Assembly: GCF_024435355.1 (NCBI RefSeq)
Contig: NZ_JAMJWG010000014.1
Location: forward strand, 1 to 64,000
Length of the DNA stretch: 64,000 nt
DNA from: Streptomyces odontomachi
GTDB lineage: Bacteria > Actinomycetota > Actinomycetes > Streptomycetales > Streptomycetaceae
Direction: 5' to 3'
Part shown: positions 51,951 to 60,927 of the stretch, in pieces
How the letters are laid out: each line of letters starts with the position of its first letter
Position numbering within the stretch: position 1 is the first letter of the stretch
Notes under the pieces: model-generated
What the model saw: the letters and a program-made list of their open reading frames with translations, nothing else
Told to the model about the DNA's origin: nothing
The model's database searches: none
Translations under genes and position numbers: made by a program

Positions 51951-54893
51951 ATGCGTCGTCGCCGCACCGCACGTGTCGTCATCGGCGCTCTCTTTGCAGG
52001 GACGCGTCGACGGCGACCGGACCGACCCCACGGGCATCGGACCCGCGGGCGCCGATCGCACGGGCTGGTCACCGCTGCCGTCCTTGTGCTCACTGTGGGC
52101 CTTGTGGCACCGCTGGGCCAGGCAGCCGCGGCCAATCCGGCCGGGTCCGCCGCCCAGGCCGGCACGGCGGCGGAGGGTGACTACTGCGCAGGTCAGTGCG
52201 CGGACATCCTGCCGCCGGGCAACAACGGCAGCGCCACGTTCGCCGAGATCCTGGCCAACCAGGCGCTGGGGACCCAGCCGGCCCACGCCGACGATCAGCT
52301 CGGCCGCTACGACGCCCTGTCCTCCGGTTACCCCTCGCTCACGAATGACACACTCACGCACTTTTACAATGATTCATCCTTCGGAGTCCCCTCCGATCAG
52401 GTCGCCTCGGTCACCCGGCCGCGCGACGACGTCACGATCACCCGCGACAAGCAGTTCGGCGTGCCGCACGTCCAGGGCACCACGCGGTACGGCACCGAGT
52501 TCGGTGCGGGGTACGCGGCGGGGCAGGACCGGCTCTGGCTGATCGACCTCTTCCGGCACGTCGGGCGCGGTGAGCTGACGTCCTTCGCGGGCGGTGCGGC
52601 CGCCAACCAGGGCCTCGAGCAGCAGTTCTGGCCGCAGGCCCCGTACACCGAAGAGGACCTGCAAGCCCAGATCGACTACATCAAGAACCACAACGGCACC
52701 CGTGGCGAGCAGGCCCTGGAGGACGTCCAGGCCTACGTCGACGGTCTGAACGCCTACCGCGTCAAGGCCAAGAACGACCGCACCTTCCCCGGCGAGTACG
52801 ACCTCACCGGCAAGATCGATCCGATCACCAACATCGGCGAGATCGAACCCTTCAAGGTGACCGACCTGATCGCGCTCGCCTCCGTGGTCGGCGCGCTCTT
52901 CGGCAACGGCGGTGGCGGCGAGGTCGACGCGGCGCTCTCCCTGCTCGCCGCCCAGCAGAAGTACGGCGTCGAGGAGGGCACCCGCGTCTGGGAGTCCTTC
53001 CGGGAGCGCAACGACCCCGAAGCGGTGCTGACCATCCACGACGGCAGTTCCTTCCCGTACGCCGGCAAGCCGGCCGACGCACGGGGCACGGCGCTGCCCG
53101 ATCCCGGTTCGGTGGAGCCCGAGCAACTGGTCTACGACCGCACCGGCTCCGCACAGCAGGGCGCCCGGAGCACCAAGGACCCGGTCGCGGCACCCGCGAA
53201 GTTCAAGCCGGTGCAGGGCCTGTTCGACGACGGTGTGCTGCCCTCCGACCTGTTCACCACGGGGGGCGACGGCAGCGCGGTGAAGGGCATGTCGAACGCG
53301 CTGCTCGTGTCCGGCAAGCACACCGCCAGCGGGCACCCGGTCGCCGTCTTCGGACCGCAGACCGGCTACTTCGCCCCGCAGCTGCTGATGATGCAGGAGC
53401 TCCAGGGCCCGGGGATCAGCGCGCGCGGCGCGTCCTTCGCCGGGGTCAGCATGTACGTCCAGCTCGGCCGTGGCCAGGACTACGCGTGGTCGGCGACCAG
53501 TGCGTCCCAGGACATCGTGGACACCTACGCGGTCGAGCTGTGCGAGCCGGACGGGTCCGCGCCCACCAAGCAGTCCACGAGCTACCTCTACCGCGGCGCC
53601 TGCACGCCGATGGAGAAGCTCGAGAGGACCAACTCCTGGAAGCCCACCCTCGCGGACTCCACCGCGGCCGGCTCCTACCGGATGCAGGTCTACCGCACGA
53701 ACTACGGCATCGTGACGCACCGCGCCACCGTCGACGGCAAACCGGTGGCCTACGTCCTGGAGCGCTCCACCTACCGCCACGAGGCCGACTCGATCCTCGG
53801 CTTCCAGATGCTCAACGACCCGTCGTACGTCACCAACGCCACGACCTTCCAGCAGGCCGCGGCGCACATCAACTACACCTTCAACTGGTTCTACGCGGAC
53901 TCGCGCGACATCGCCTACTTCAACAGCGGCGCCAACCCGGTGCGGGCCACCGGCGTCGACCCCACCTTCCCGGTGCGGGCGGAGCAGGCCTACGAGTGGC
54001 AGGACTTCGACCCCACCGACAACACCGCCGCCTACACCCCGGACGACCAGCACCCGAACTCGGTCGACCAGGACTACTACGTCTCCTGGAACAACAAGCA
54101 GGCGAAGGACTACTCCGCCGCCTCCTTCAGCTGGGGCGCCGTGCAGCGCGCCGACCTGCTCGACGCACGGGTGAGGAAGCTGGTCGCCCAGGGCGGGGTC
54201 ACCCGGGCCTCGCTGACCCGGGCGATGGCCGACGCCGCGGAGACCGATCTGCGTGGCGAGCGGGTGCTGCCCGAGCTGATCAAGGTGCTGCGCGGCAAGC
54301 CCATCGACGACCCGGCGAGCGAGCAGGCCGTCCAGCAGCTGGAGTCCTGGCAGGCCGCGGGCGCCCAGCGCAAGGAGACCTCGGCCGGCTCGCACACCTA
54401 CGCGCACGCCGACGCCGTACGGATCATGGACGCCTGGTGGCCCCAGCTGGTGGAGGCCGAGTTCCGGCCCGGGCTCGGGGACGACCTGTGGACCGCGCTG
54501 ACCCGCAACCTCACGGTCGACGAGGCCCCGTCGGCGGGCCACGGCGCCACCGGCGGGCACGCGGGCTCCTCGTTCCAGTACGGCTGGTGGGGATATGTCG
54601 ACAAGGATCTCCGTGCGGTGCAGGGTGAGCCCGTCGAGGGACCCCTCGGGCACACCTACTGCGGCGACGGCACGCTCGACGCCTGCCGCAGCGTCCTTTT
54701 GAGCACCCTCGCCAAGGCCGCCGCCGAGCCGGCGACGACCGTTTACCCCGGCGACGACAACTGCGACGCCGGTGACCAGTGGTGCGCCGACGCGATCATC
54801 CAGCGTCCGCTGGGCGGCATCAAGCACGACCCCATCCAGTGGCAGAACCGGCCCACGTACCAGCAGGTCGTGGAGTTCCCGAGCCACCGGTAG
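51951..54893 (+). CDS. Penicillin acylase-family (Ntn hydrolase) secreted protein
   Basis: A 980-residue member of the penicillin/acyl-homoserine-lactone acylase family. Seen: an Arg-rich start and hydrophobic export segment (GLVTAAVLVLTVGLVAPLGQ, then AAA), an alpha-chain-like domain (FGVPHVQGTTRYGTEFGAGY; QDRLWLIDLFRHVGRGEL), and GMSNALLVSGKHT, where the Ser after Gly-Met is positioned as the Ntn nucleophile freed by self-cleavage of the beta chain. Many Trp/Tyr follow (INYTFNWFYADSRDIAYFNS). It should hydrolyse an amide-linked acyl group outside the cell; substrate unknown. AGGAGG precedes the ATG by 6 nt. Longer than classical acylases (about 750-850). Confidence 0.88.
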   Translation: MRRRRTARVVIGALFAGTRRRRPDRPHGHRTRGRRSHGLVTAAVLVLTVGLVAPLGQAAAANPAGSAAQAGTAAEGDYCAGQCADILPPGNNGSATFAEILANQALGTQPAHADDQLGRYDALSSGYPSLTNDTLTHFYNDSSFGVPSDQVASVTRPRDDVTITRDKQFGVPHVQGTTRYGTEFGAGYAAGQDRLWLIDLFRHVGRGELTSFAGGAAANQGLEQQFWPQAPYTEEDLQAQIDYIKNHNGTRGEQALEDVQAYVDGLNAYRVKAKNDRTFPGEYDLTGKIDPITNIGEIEPFKVTDLIALASVVGALFGNGGGGEVDAALSLLAAQQKYGVEEGTRVWESFRERNDPEAVLTIHDGSSFPYAGKPADARGTALPDPGSVEPEQLVYDRTGSAQQGARSTKDPVAAPAKFKPVQGLFDDGVLPSDLFTTGGDGSAVKGMSNALLVSGKHTASGHPVAVFGPQTGYFAPQLLMMQELQGPGISARGASFAGVSMYVQLGRGQDYAWSATSASQDIVDTYAVELCEPDGSAPTKQSTSYLYRGACTPMEKLERTNSWKPTLADSTAAGSYRMQVYRTNYGIVTHRATVDGKPVAYVLERSTYRHEADSILGFQMLNDPSYVTNATTFQQAAAHINYTFNWFYADSRDIAYFNSGANPVRATGVDPTFPVRAEQAYEWQDFDPTDNTAAYTPDDQHPNSVDQDYYVSWNNKQAKDYSAASFSWGAVQRADLLDARVRKLVAQGGVTRASLTRAMADAAETDLRGERVLPELIKVLRGKPIDDPASEQAVQQLESWQAAGAQRKETSAGSHTYAHADAVRIMDAWWPQLVEAEFRPGLGDDLWTALTRNLTVDEAPSAGHGATGGHAGSSFQYGWWGYVDKDLRAVQGEPVEGPLGHTYCGDGTLDACRSVLLSTLAKAAAEPATTVYPGDDNCDAGDQWCADAIIQRPLGGIKHDPIQWQNRPTYQQVVEFPSHR

Positions 54894-54900
54894 CAGCACG

Positions 54901-54932
54901 GGCGGGCCGGGGCCGTGCTGCCCCGGCCCGCC
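54901..54932. terminator. Strong terminator between acylase and NamZ-like gene
   Basis: GGCGGGCCGGGGC and GCCCCGGCCCGCC arms (13 bp perfect) with a 6-nt loop, between two convergent genes. Confidence 0.85.
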
Positions 54933-54947
54933 ACCGGTCACCCGTGC

Positions 54948-56240
54948 TCAGCGGTACAGCAGGTACTGCCGGCGCACCGCCCGGAAGGCGGCCAGCTCGT
55001 CCTGCCAGGCCGCCACGATGTCGTCGGTTCCGGCGCCCGCGTCGACCATCGTGCGCACCAGCGTGGAGCCGGTCAGCTTCTCGATGTGGTCGTTGTCCAG
55101 CCAGGCGAAGCCGTCCCACACCTGCTTCGCCGTGACCAGCAGGGCGATCCCGGTGCGCACCGCGTCGTAGGCGGCCCGGTCCCGCACGTGGATCTGCACC
55201 CCGCCGGCCGTCTTGCCCTGCCACTTGCTGAACGTCGGCGCGAAGTAGGCCTCGCGGAACTCCACCCCGGGCAGGCCGACCCCGTTCGCCGCCTCGGCCC
55301 AGCGGCCGTCGATGCCCTCGGCGCCCAGCAACTCGAACGGACGGGTCGTGCCGCGGCCCTCGGACAGCACGGTGCCCTCGAACATGCAGGTGCCCGGGTA
55401 GACCAGGGCCGAGTCGGTGGTCGGCATGTTCGGACTGGGCAGCACCCACGGCAGACCGGAGTCCTCGTAGAAGTCGGTGCGCCGCCAGCCCGTCATCAGC
55501 ACCGTCTCCAGCGGCACGGGCTTGGCCAGGAACTCGCCGTTGTACAGCCTGGCCAGCTCCGCCACCGTCAGGCCGTGCTGCTGCGAGATCGGCTTGCGGC
55601 CCACGAACGAGGAGTACTCCTCGTGCAGGATGGGCCCGTACGCCTCGCGCCCGGTGATCGGGTTCGGCCGGTCCAGCACGACGAACCGCTTGCCCGCGAG
55701 CGCCGCCGCCTCCATGCAGTCGTACAGGGTCCAGATGTACGTGTAGAAGCGGGCGCCGGCGTCCTGGATGTCGAAGACGACCGTGTCCACGCCCGAGGTG
55801 GTGAAGACGTCGGCCAGCTTCTGCCCGCTGACCTGGTAGGTGTCGTACACCGGCAGTCCGGTGGCCGGGTCGTCGTAGCGGCCCTCCGAGCCGCCCGCCT
55901 GTGCGGTGCCGCGGAAGCCGTGCTCGGGGCCGAAGACCGCGACCAGGTTCACCCGCTCGTCCGCGTGCATCACGTCGACGATGTGCCGGATTCCCCCAGT
56001 CTCGACTCCGCTCGACCGGGAGGTACCCCCACGCGTGGTCACCCCCGTGGGGTTGGTGACGATGCCGACCTTCTCCCCGTCCAGCAGCGCGTAACCGTCC
56101 GCGGCAAGCCGCTCGAATCCGGTGCGCAACTGGTGACCGCGTGCGGTGTCGGATGCCGCAGCGGCGGGCGTGGCGGCGACCGCTCCCGCCGTCACACCGG
56201 CCACGGTGGCCGCGAGCAGGCTGCGTCTGTGCAGGTTCAT
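54948..56240 (-). CDS. NamZ-like exo-beta-N-acetylmuramidase (DUF1343/GH171)
   Basis: A 430-residue secreted enzyme of the DUF1343 family, whose NamZ members remove terminal N-acetylmuramic acid from peptidoglycan fragments (GH171). Seen: Tat-type signal (HRRSLLAATVAGVTAGA), then GEKVGIVTNPTGVTTRG, AVFGPEHGFRGTAQAG, DIQDAGARFYTYIWTLYDCM and SPNMPTTDSALVYPGTCMF, all family landmarks. ATG 56240 has AAGGT upstream. In-frame insertion: residues around GGTSRSSGVETG come from the 40-bp palindromic element at 55992-56031. Neighbours do not reveal its regulation. Confidence 0.88.
   Translation of the reverse strand: MNLHRRSLLAATVAGVTAGAVAATPAAAASDTARGHQLRTGFERLAADGYALLDGEKVGIVTNPTGVTTRGGTSRSSGVETGGIRHIVDVMHADERVNLVAVFGPEHGFRGTAQAGGSEGRYDDPATGLPVYDTYQVSGQKLADVFTTSGVDTVVFDIQDAGARFYTYIWTLYDCMEAAALAGKRFVVLDRPNPITGREAYGPILHEEYSSFVGRKPISQQHGLTVAELARLYNGEFLAKPVPLETVLMTGWRRTDFYEDSGLPWVLPSPNMPTTDSALVYPGTCMFEGTVLSEGRGTTRPFELLGAEGIDGRWAEAANGVGLPGVEFREAYFAPTFSKWQGKTAGGVQIHVRDRAAYDAVRTGIALLVTAKQVWDGFAWLDNDHIEKLTGSTLVRTMVDAGAGTDDIVAAWQDELAAFRAVRRQYLLYR
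55992..56031. repeat. Short palindromic interspersed element (copy 3, inside a gene)
   Basis: Read on the minus strand it starts TGGGGGTACCTCCC and ends GACTGGGGGA, the same skeleton as 6211-6247 and 14280-14320. It adds about 12 residues to the NamZ-like protein without breaking the frame. Confidence 0.6.
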
Positions 56241-56389
56241 GGGGTGACCTTTCGACCGGGACCGTCCGGTGGTCGTGATCGCACGACCACCGGGGACGCA
56301 CGCTAGCGCGCGGTTTCCGGCCCGGGGAAGGATGGTGCAGCGAGGGAACGCCGTCACCTCGCACTCCGGGAAAGTCCCCTTCCCGCACT

Positions 56390-56405
56390 CTGACCAACCG
56401 CTTAG
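56390..56405 (+). promoter_or_regulatory. TetR operator, copy 3 (upstream of SDR operon)
   Basis: CTGACCAACCGCTTAG; its complement CTAAGCGGTTGGTCAG matches operator copy 2 at 14 of 16 positions. It lies 81 bp before the SDR ATG and directly abuts tandem repeats. Confidence 0.7.
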
Positions 56406-56477
56406 TCTGTAGAGATCGAGTCTGTAGAGATCGCATCTGTAGAGAACGCAGTCGAGCCGAAACGCAGTCGAGCCGAA
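56406..56477 (+). repeat. Tandem repeats in the SDR leader
   Basis: Three 15-bp units of TCTGTAGAGATCGAG type (56406-56450), then two units of GTCGAGCCGAAACGCA type (56451-56477). They fill the space between operator and ribosome-binding site. Confidence 0.75.
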
Positions 56478-56485
56478 GGAGAGCG

Positions 56486-57265
56486 ATGGTGGACAGCCCG
56501 GAAGGCGGCCTGAGCGGCAGCCGCGTGGTGGTCACGGGCGCGGGCGGCGGCATCGGTGCCGCGCTGGCGCGCGCCTTCGCCGCACGGGGGGCCCGCGTCG
56601 TCGTCAACGACCTGGACACCGCCAAGGCGGAGGCGGTGGCCGCCGAGATCGGCGGCACCGCGGTCCCCGGCGACGCGTCGACCACCGTCACCGAGGCCCG
56701 GGACGCCCTCGGCGGCACGGTGGACGTCTACTGCGCCAACGCGGGCCTCGGCAGCCCCGGCACCGAGGCCGCCGACGAAGAGGTGTGGGCCAGCGCCTGG
56801 GACGTCAACGTGATGGCGCATGTGCGTGCGGCCCGCGCCCTGCTGCCCGACTGGCTGGACCGCGGCAGCGGCCGGTTCGTCTCCACGGTGTCCGCGGCCG
56901 GCCTGCTCACCATGGTCGGCGCCGCCCCCTACAGCGTCACCAAGCACGGCGCGTACGCCTTCGCGGAGTGGCTCTCGCTGACCTACCGGCACCGCGGCAT
57001 CAAGGTCCACGCGATCTGCCCGCAGGGGGTGCGCACCGACATGCTCACCTCCGCCGGATCCGCCGGTGATCTCGTGCTGGCCCCGACCGCGATCGATCCC
57101 GAGGACGTGGCCGACGCGCTGCTCGCCGGCATCGCCGAGGACCGGTTCCTGATCCTGCCGCACCCCGAGGTCGCCGCGTACTACCAGGCCCGGGCGGCCG
57201 AACCCGGGCGGTGGATCGCCGGCATGAACAAGCTCCAGCAGAAGTGGGAGGCGTTCCCCGCATGA
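56486..57265 (+). CDS. SDR-family oxidoreductase
   Basis: A 259-residue short-chain dehydrogenase/reductase. Seen: cofactor motif TGAGGGIG (from about residue 17), NAG in CANAGLG, catalytic Ser and YSVTK motif (PYSVTKHGAYAFAEWLS), and PQGVRTDM. Probably oxidises or reduces a 3-hydroxy/oxo-acyl or alcohol substrate with NAD(P)H. GGAG lies 5 nt before the ATG. Its stop overlaps the following acyl-CoA ligase start (ATGA), and a TetR operator precedes it, so it belongs to the candidate fatty-acid regulon. Confidence 0.9.
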   Translation: MVDSPEGGLSGSRVVVTGAGGGIGAALARAFAARGARVVVNDLDTAKAEAVAAEIGGTAVPGDASTTVTEARDALGGTVDVYCANAGLGSPGTEAADEEVWASAWDVNVMAHVRAARALLPDWLDRGSGRFVSTVSAAGLLTMVGAAPYSVTKHGAYAFAEWLSLTYRHRGIKVHAICPQGVRTDMLTSAGSAGDLVLAPTAIDPEDVADALLAGIAEDRFLILPHPEVAAYYQARAAEPGRWIAGMNKLQQKWEAFPA

Positions 57266-58995
57266 CAGCAAGCCCGTCGTCCGCCGCGTCCGGCTCCCCG
57301 CCGGCCCAGGAGCCCGACGCCACGGCCGCTCCGCCGCCGCCCCCGTCCCCGCCGGCGTCCTCGTACGCCGACCGTCCCTGGCTCGCCCGGCTCAGCGACG
57401 CCCAGAAGGCCCCCATCACCCCGCCCGAGTCGCTCGTGCAGGCCTTCGCCGCCGCGGTACGCGCGGCACCGGAGCGCACCGCGCTCGCCTACTTCGACGG
57501 GCGGCTGAGCTACCGCGCGACCGACGCCCTCAGCGACTCGGTCGCCGGGTACCTCGCGGACCGTGGGATCGCCGCCGGTGACCGGCTCGCCCTCATGCTC
57601 CAGAACACCCCGCACTTCGTGGTAGCCCTGCTGGGCGCGTGGAAGGCCGGCGCGGTCGTCGTCCCGATCAACCCCATGTACAAGTCGGCCGAGGTGCGCC
57701 ATGTGCTCCAGGACGCCGAGGTGGCCGCCCTGGTCTGCGCCGACCGCGCCTGGGAGGGGTATCTGCGCGAGACGGCCGCCGGCAGCGGCGTCCGTGTCGT
57801 GCTCACCGCCTGCGAGAAGGACCTCCAGAGCCGCGACGACGCCCGGGTGCTGGCGTTCGAGCGCACCCGGCCTGCCGAGGACGCCGACGACCTCGTCGCC
57901 GTCGCCCGCCGAGGCCTTCCGGCGCCGGGCGGCCGGCTCCCCGCGGGCCGGGACACCGCCCTGATCAGCTACACCTCGGGCACCAGCGGCACCCCGAAGG
58001 GCGCCACGAACCTGCACCGCAACATCATGTACAACGCCGAACGGCAGCGCACCGGGCACGACCTCCCGCCGGGCTCCGTGTACCACGCGCTCGCGCCGCT
58101 GTTCCACATCACCGGCATGGTCGCCCAGCTCGCCGCCTGCGTCACGGCCGCCGGCACGCTGGCGCTCACCTACCGCTTCGAACCCGGTGTGGTGCTGGAC
58201 GCCTTCGCCGAGCACCGGCCCGCGTACACCGTGGGGCCGGCGACCGCGTTCATGGCGCTCGCCGCCCATCCCGCCGCCACCCGCGACCACTTCGCCTCGT
58301 TCCGCGTGATCTCCTCTGGCGGCGCCCCGCTGCCGCCCGCCCTGGTGGAGGACTTCCGTGCCCGCTTCGGGCCCTACCTCCACAACGGCTACGGCCTCAC
58401 CGAGTGCACCGCGGCCTGCGCCTCGGTGCCGCCGGACAGCCGCGCCCCGGTCGACCCGGCCTCCGGCACCCTCGCGGTGGGCGTGCCGGGGGCCGACGGG
58501 ATGATACGCATCGTCGACGACACCGGGCACGAGGTGCCGTTCGGCGAGCACGGCGAGATCCTGGTACGCGGCCCCCAGGTGGTGCCCGGGTACTGGCGCC
58601 GCCCCGAGGCCACCGCCGAGACGTTCCTCGACGGCGAACTGCACACCGGTGACATCGGCTTCATGGACGCCGACGGCTGGCTCTACGTGGTGGACCGCAA
58701 GAAGGACATGATCAACGCGTCCGGGTTCAAGGTCTGGCCGCGCGAGGTGGAGGACGTCCTCTACGGCCATCCGGCGGTGCGCGAGGCGGCCGTCGTGGGC
58801 GTCCCGGACGGCTATCGCGGCGAGACCGTCAAGGCGTACGTGAGCCTGCGCCCGTCGGCCACCGTGGACGCCGGCGAGCTGGTCGCGCACTGCCGTGAGC
58901 GGCTGGCCGCGTACAAGTACCCGCGGCAGGTGGAGATCCTGCCCGAGCTGCCGAAGACCGCGAGTGGGAAGATCCTCCGGCGGGACCTGCGCTGA
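57262..58995 (+). CDS. Acyl-CoA synthetase (AMP-forming)
   Basis: A 577-residue adenylate-forming ligase activating a carboxylic acid to its CoA thioester. Seen: P-loop-like ISYTSGTSGTPKGA, GYGLTECTAAC, DGWLYVVDRKKDMINASGF (hinge with the D-R-K motif) and the C-terminal catalytic Lys in PKTASGKILRRDL. The N-terminal 35 residues are Pro/Ala-rich and disordered. Coupled by ATGA overlap to the SDR; a TetR gene follows. Chain length specificity cannot be judged; long-chain fatty acids are typical. Confidence 0.93.
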   Translation: MTASPSSAASGSPPAQEPDATAAPPPPPSPPASSYADRPWLARLSDAQKAPITPPESLVQAFAAAVRAAPERTALAYFDGRLSYRATDALSDSVAGYLADRGIAAGDRLALMLQNTPHFVVALLGAWKAGAVVVPINPMYKSAEVRHVLQDAEVAALVCADRAWEGYLRETAAGSGVRVVLTACEKDLQSRDDARVLAFERTRPAEDADDLVAVARRGLPAPGGRLPAGRDTALISYTSGTSGTPKGATNLHRNIMYNAERQRTGHDLPPGSVYHALAPLFHITGMVAQLAACVTAAGTLALTYRFEPGVVLDAFAEHRPAYTVGPATAFMALAAHPAATRDHFASFRVISSGGAPLPPALVEDFRARFGPYLHNGYGLTECTAACASVPPDSRAPVDPASGTLAVGVPGADGMIRIVDDTGHEVPFGEHGEILVRGPQVVPGYWRRPEATAETFLDGELHTGDIGFMDADGWLYVVDRKKDMINASGFKVWPREVEDVLYGHPAVREAAVVGVPDGYRGETVKAYVSLRPSATVDAGELVAHCRERLAAYKYPRQVEILPELPKTASGKILRRDLR

Positions 58996-59082
58996 AGCGC
59001 AGCCGACCGAACGCCGCCCGGCACACCCCGGGCGCCGCGCGGCCGGGCCGACACGACGAGACGGGAAGGCAGGTGGCGACAA

Positions 59083-59694
59083 GTGCCCAGGACGACGGAC
59101 AGAACCGCAGAAGGCGATCCGGCCGGCGCGCCCGTCCCGCGGCGTCTGCTGGCGGCTGCCACCCGGCTGTTCGCCGACCGCGGCTACGACCGCACCTCCG
59201 TACAGGAGATCGTCGAGGCGGCCGGGGTGACCAAAGGCGCGCTGTACCACTACTTCGGATCCAAGGAGGACCTGCTCCAGGAGATCTACGCCCGGGTGCT
59301 CCGCCTCCAGCAGGAGCGCCTCGACGCGTTCGCGCACGCCGACGCCCCCGTCGAGCAGCGGCTGCGGGACGCCGCGGCGGACGTGGTCGTGACCACCATC
59401 GAGAACCTCGACGACGCGGCGATCTTCTTCCGCTCCATGCAGCACCTCAGCCCCGGGAAGAACAAGCAGGTACGGGCGGAGCGGCGGCGCTACCACGAGC
59501 GGTTCCGCGCGCTCATCGAGGAGGGGCAGCAGTCAGGGGTGTTCTCCACGGCCACCCCGGCGGACCTGGTGGTGGACTACCACTTCGGGTCCGTGCACCA
59601 CCTGTCCACCTGGTACCGGCCCGCGGGGCCGCTCAGCCCGCAGCAGGTCGCCGATCACCTGGCGGACCTGCTGCTGCGCGCGTTGCGCCCCTGA
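59083..59694 (+). CDS. TetR-family regulator (fatty-acid type)
   Basis: A 203-residue TetR repressor. Seen: helix-turn-helix TSVQEIVEAAGVTKGALYHY, then FGSKEDLLQEIYARVLRLQ and a helical ligand domain (DAAIFFRSMQHLSPGKNKQV), resembling KstR2/FadR-like regulators of lipid catabolism. GTG start at 59083 in a purine-rich leader. It follows the acyl-CoA ligase by 87 bp, so it is likely part of that transcript or has its own promoter. Which of the operators it reads (the 16-bp type or the 63456 type) is open. Confidence 0.85.
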   Translation: MPRTTDRTAEGDPAGAPVPRRLLAAATRLFADRGYDRTSVQEIVEAAGVTKGALYHYFGSKEDLLQEIYARVLRLQQERLDAFAHADAPVEQRLRDAAADVVVTTIENLDDAAIFFRSMQHLSPGKNKQVRAERRRYHERFRALIEEGQQSGVFSTATPADLVVDYHFGSVHHLSTWYRPAGPLSPQQVADHLADLLLRALRP

Positions 59695-59753
59695 CGGGCC
59701 GGCGAGCCGATCGGAACGCGTCCCGACGCGGCACGGTCACGACCGCGGCATGC

Positions 59754-60719
59754 TCACGACGGTCCGCCGGTCTCCCGCTCCAGCTCCTCGCGGGTGTGGG
59801 AGCCGTAGACCCCGGACGGGTCGCCCTGGATGGAGCGCCACTGCTGGAAGGTGGCGACGGCGTCGCGCACCCCGTCGTCGTAGACGCCGTCCGCGTCGTC
59901 GTCGTACAGGCCGCCGACCTGCTTGAGGCGGCGTTGCAGGTCGGCCACCTCGGGCCCGGTGCTGCCCTTCTTCAGCACCGGTGGTGCGTCGTCGTCCGAG
60001 GAATCCGCGTCGCCGCCGGAGGACGCGGACGACGTCGGACCTGCGGAGCCGTCCGCCGATGCGCCGTGGGACGAGGTGGCGGTCGGGTGGCCGGTGGCCG
60101 AAGCGGAACTGCCCGCGCTGGGCGGCGCCGAGGTGCCGTGGGCGGCGGACTCGCTCTGCGAGGGGAAGACGGACGGGTGTGCGCCGTCATCGGTCGGCAT
60201 GATCAACGTCGGGGCGGCCGCGTGCCGGTCGGGGCCCGCGTCGCTGAAGCTGTTCTCCGCGATCAGCCAGGTGCCGACCAGCGCTGCGGACACCGCCAGC
60301 ACGGCCACCGAGACGCCCGCCACGGTGCCTGCCCGCCGCCTGCGACGCCCCTCGCCCGCCGGGGTGCGGCCGGCTCGGCCCGCGGTGCCCGGTTGCCCCA
60401 CCGCGATGGTGGGCTCGCTCCCATCGTGGTCGCCGGAGCCCGCCGGGCCCTTCGACTGCCCCTCGGCGGGCGCGGCTTCGGGCATGCCGGTCACGGACGA
60501 CGTGTCCTGGTCGTCGGATCCGGGCGCGTGCTCCCCGAGCGCGGCGGTCCCGGCGCCCGGCTCCTCCTGGTCGGCGAACTCCCGCACCTTGATGTGCGGA
60601 CGGATGAGCAGGGGCGAGAAGTCCGGTGCGGTGGCCCGCTCCTTCGCCGTGCAGCCGCAGCCCGGCCGCCCGTCGTCCTGGTGAGCGGTCTTGCAGGTGG
60701 GGCAGCGCCGCACGGTCAC
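59754..60719 (-). CDS. Membrane protein with zinc-ribbon start and peptidoglycan-binding domain
   Basis: A 321-residue protein. Seen: Cys-rich N-terminus RRCPTCKTAHQDDGRPGCGC (zinc-ribbon-like, cytoplasmic), a long linker, a basic GRRRRRAG followed by one membrane helix (TVAGVSVAVLAVSAALVGTW), a Ser/Thr/Pro-rich external linker, and a C-terminal PG_binding_1 domain (GPEVADLQRRLKQVGGLY; DGVRDAVATFQQW). It would anchor or sense the cell wall. GTG 60719 was picked with AAGGAGG 10 nt upstream; ATG 60758 is a longer alternative without this site. Streptomyces-type protein; no enzymatic domain. Confidence 0.8.
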   Translation of the reverse strand: MTVRRCPTCKTAHQDDGRPGCGCTAKERATAPDFSPLLIRPHIKVREFADQEEPGAGTAALGEHAPGSDDQDTSSVTGMPEAAPAEGQSKGPAGSGDHDGSEPTIAVGQPGTAGRAGRTPAGEGRRRRRAGTVAGVSVAVLAVSAALVGTWLIAENSFSDAGPDRHAAAPTLIMPTDDGAHPSVFPSQSESAAHGTSAPPSAGSSASATGHPTATSSHGASADGSAGPTSSASSGGDADSSDDDAPPVLKKGSTGPEVADLQRRLKQVGGLYDDDADGVYDDGVRDAVATFQQWRSIQGDPSGVYGSHTREELERETGGPS

Positions 60720-60927
60720 AGCCGAGTCGCCTCCTTCAGTGGCCAGCTGATTATGCATACCGGGTGAACCGCATGCACAGGCGTGCGTCGGCCGTTCAGG
60801 AGGCACGGTGGCCGCCCCGGTGCGCAGGAAGCAGCCCGGGCACTCTACGCCATGCGGACCACCGTCATCGCCCGCCGCTCGCCGGACGACCCGCACCCCA
60901 CCGGTACCTCGCCGGCCGGCCCGCCGC

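Noticed and set aside
52374..54941. Long minus-strand open frame opposite the penicillin-acylase-like gene
   Set aside because: Composition is Gly/Val/Arg/Leu low-complexity without domains; the plus strand encodes a recognisable Ntn hydrolase with a good ribosome-binding site.
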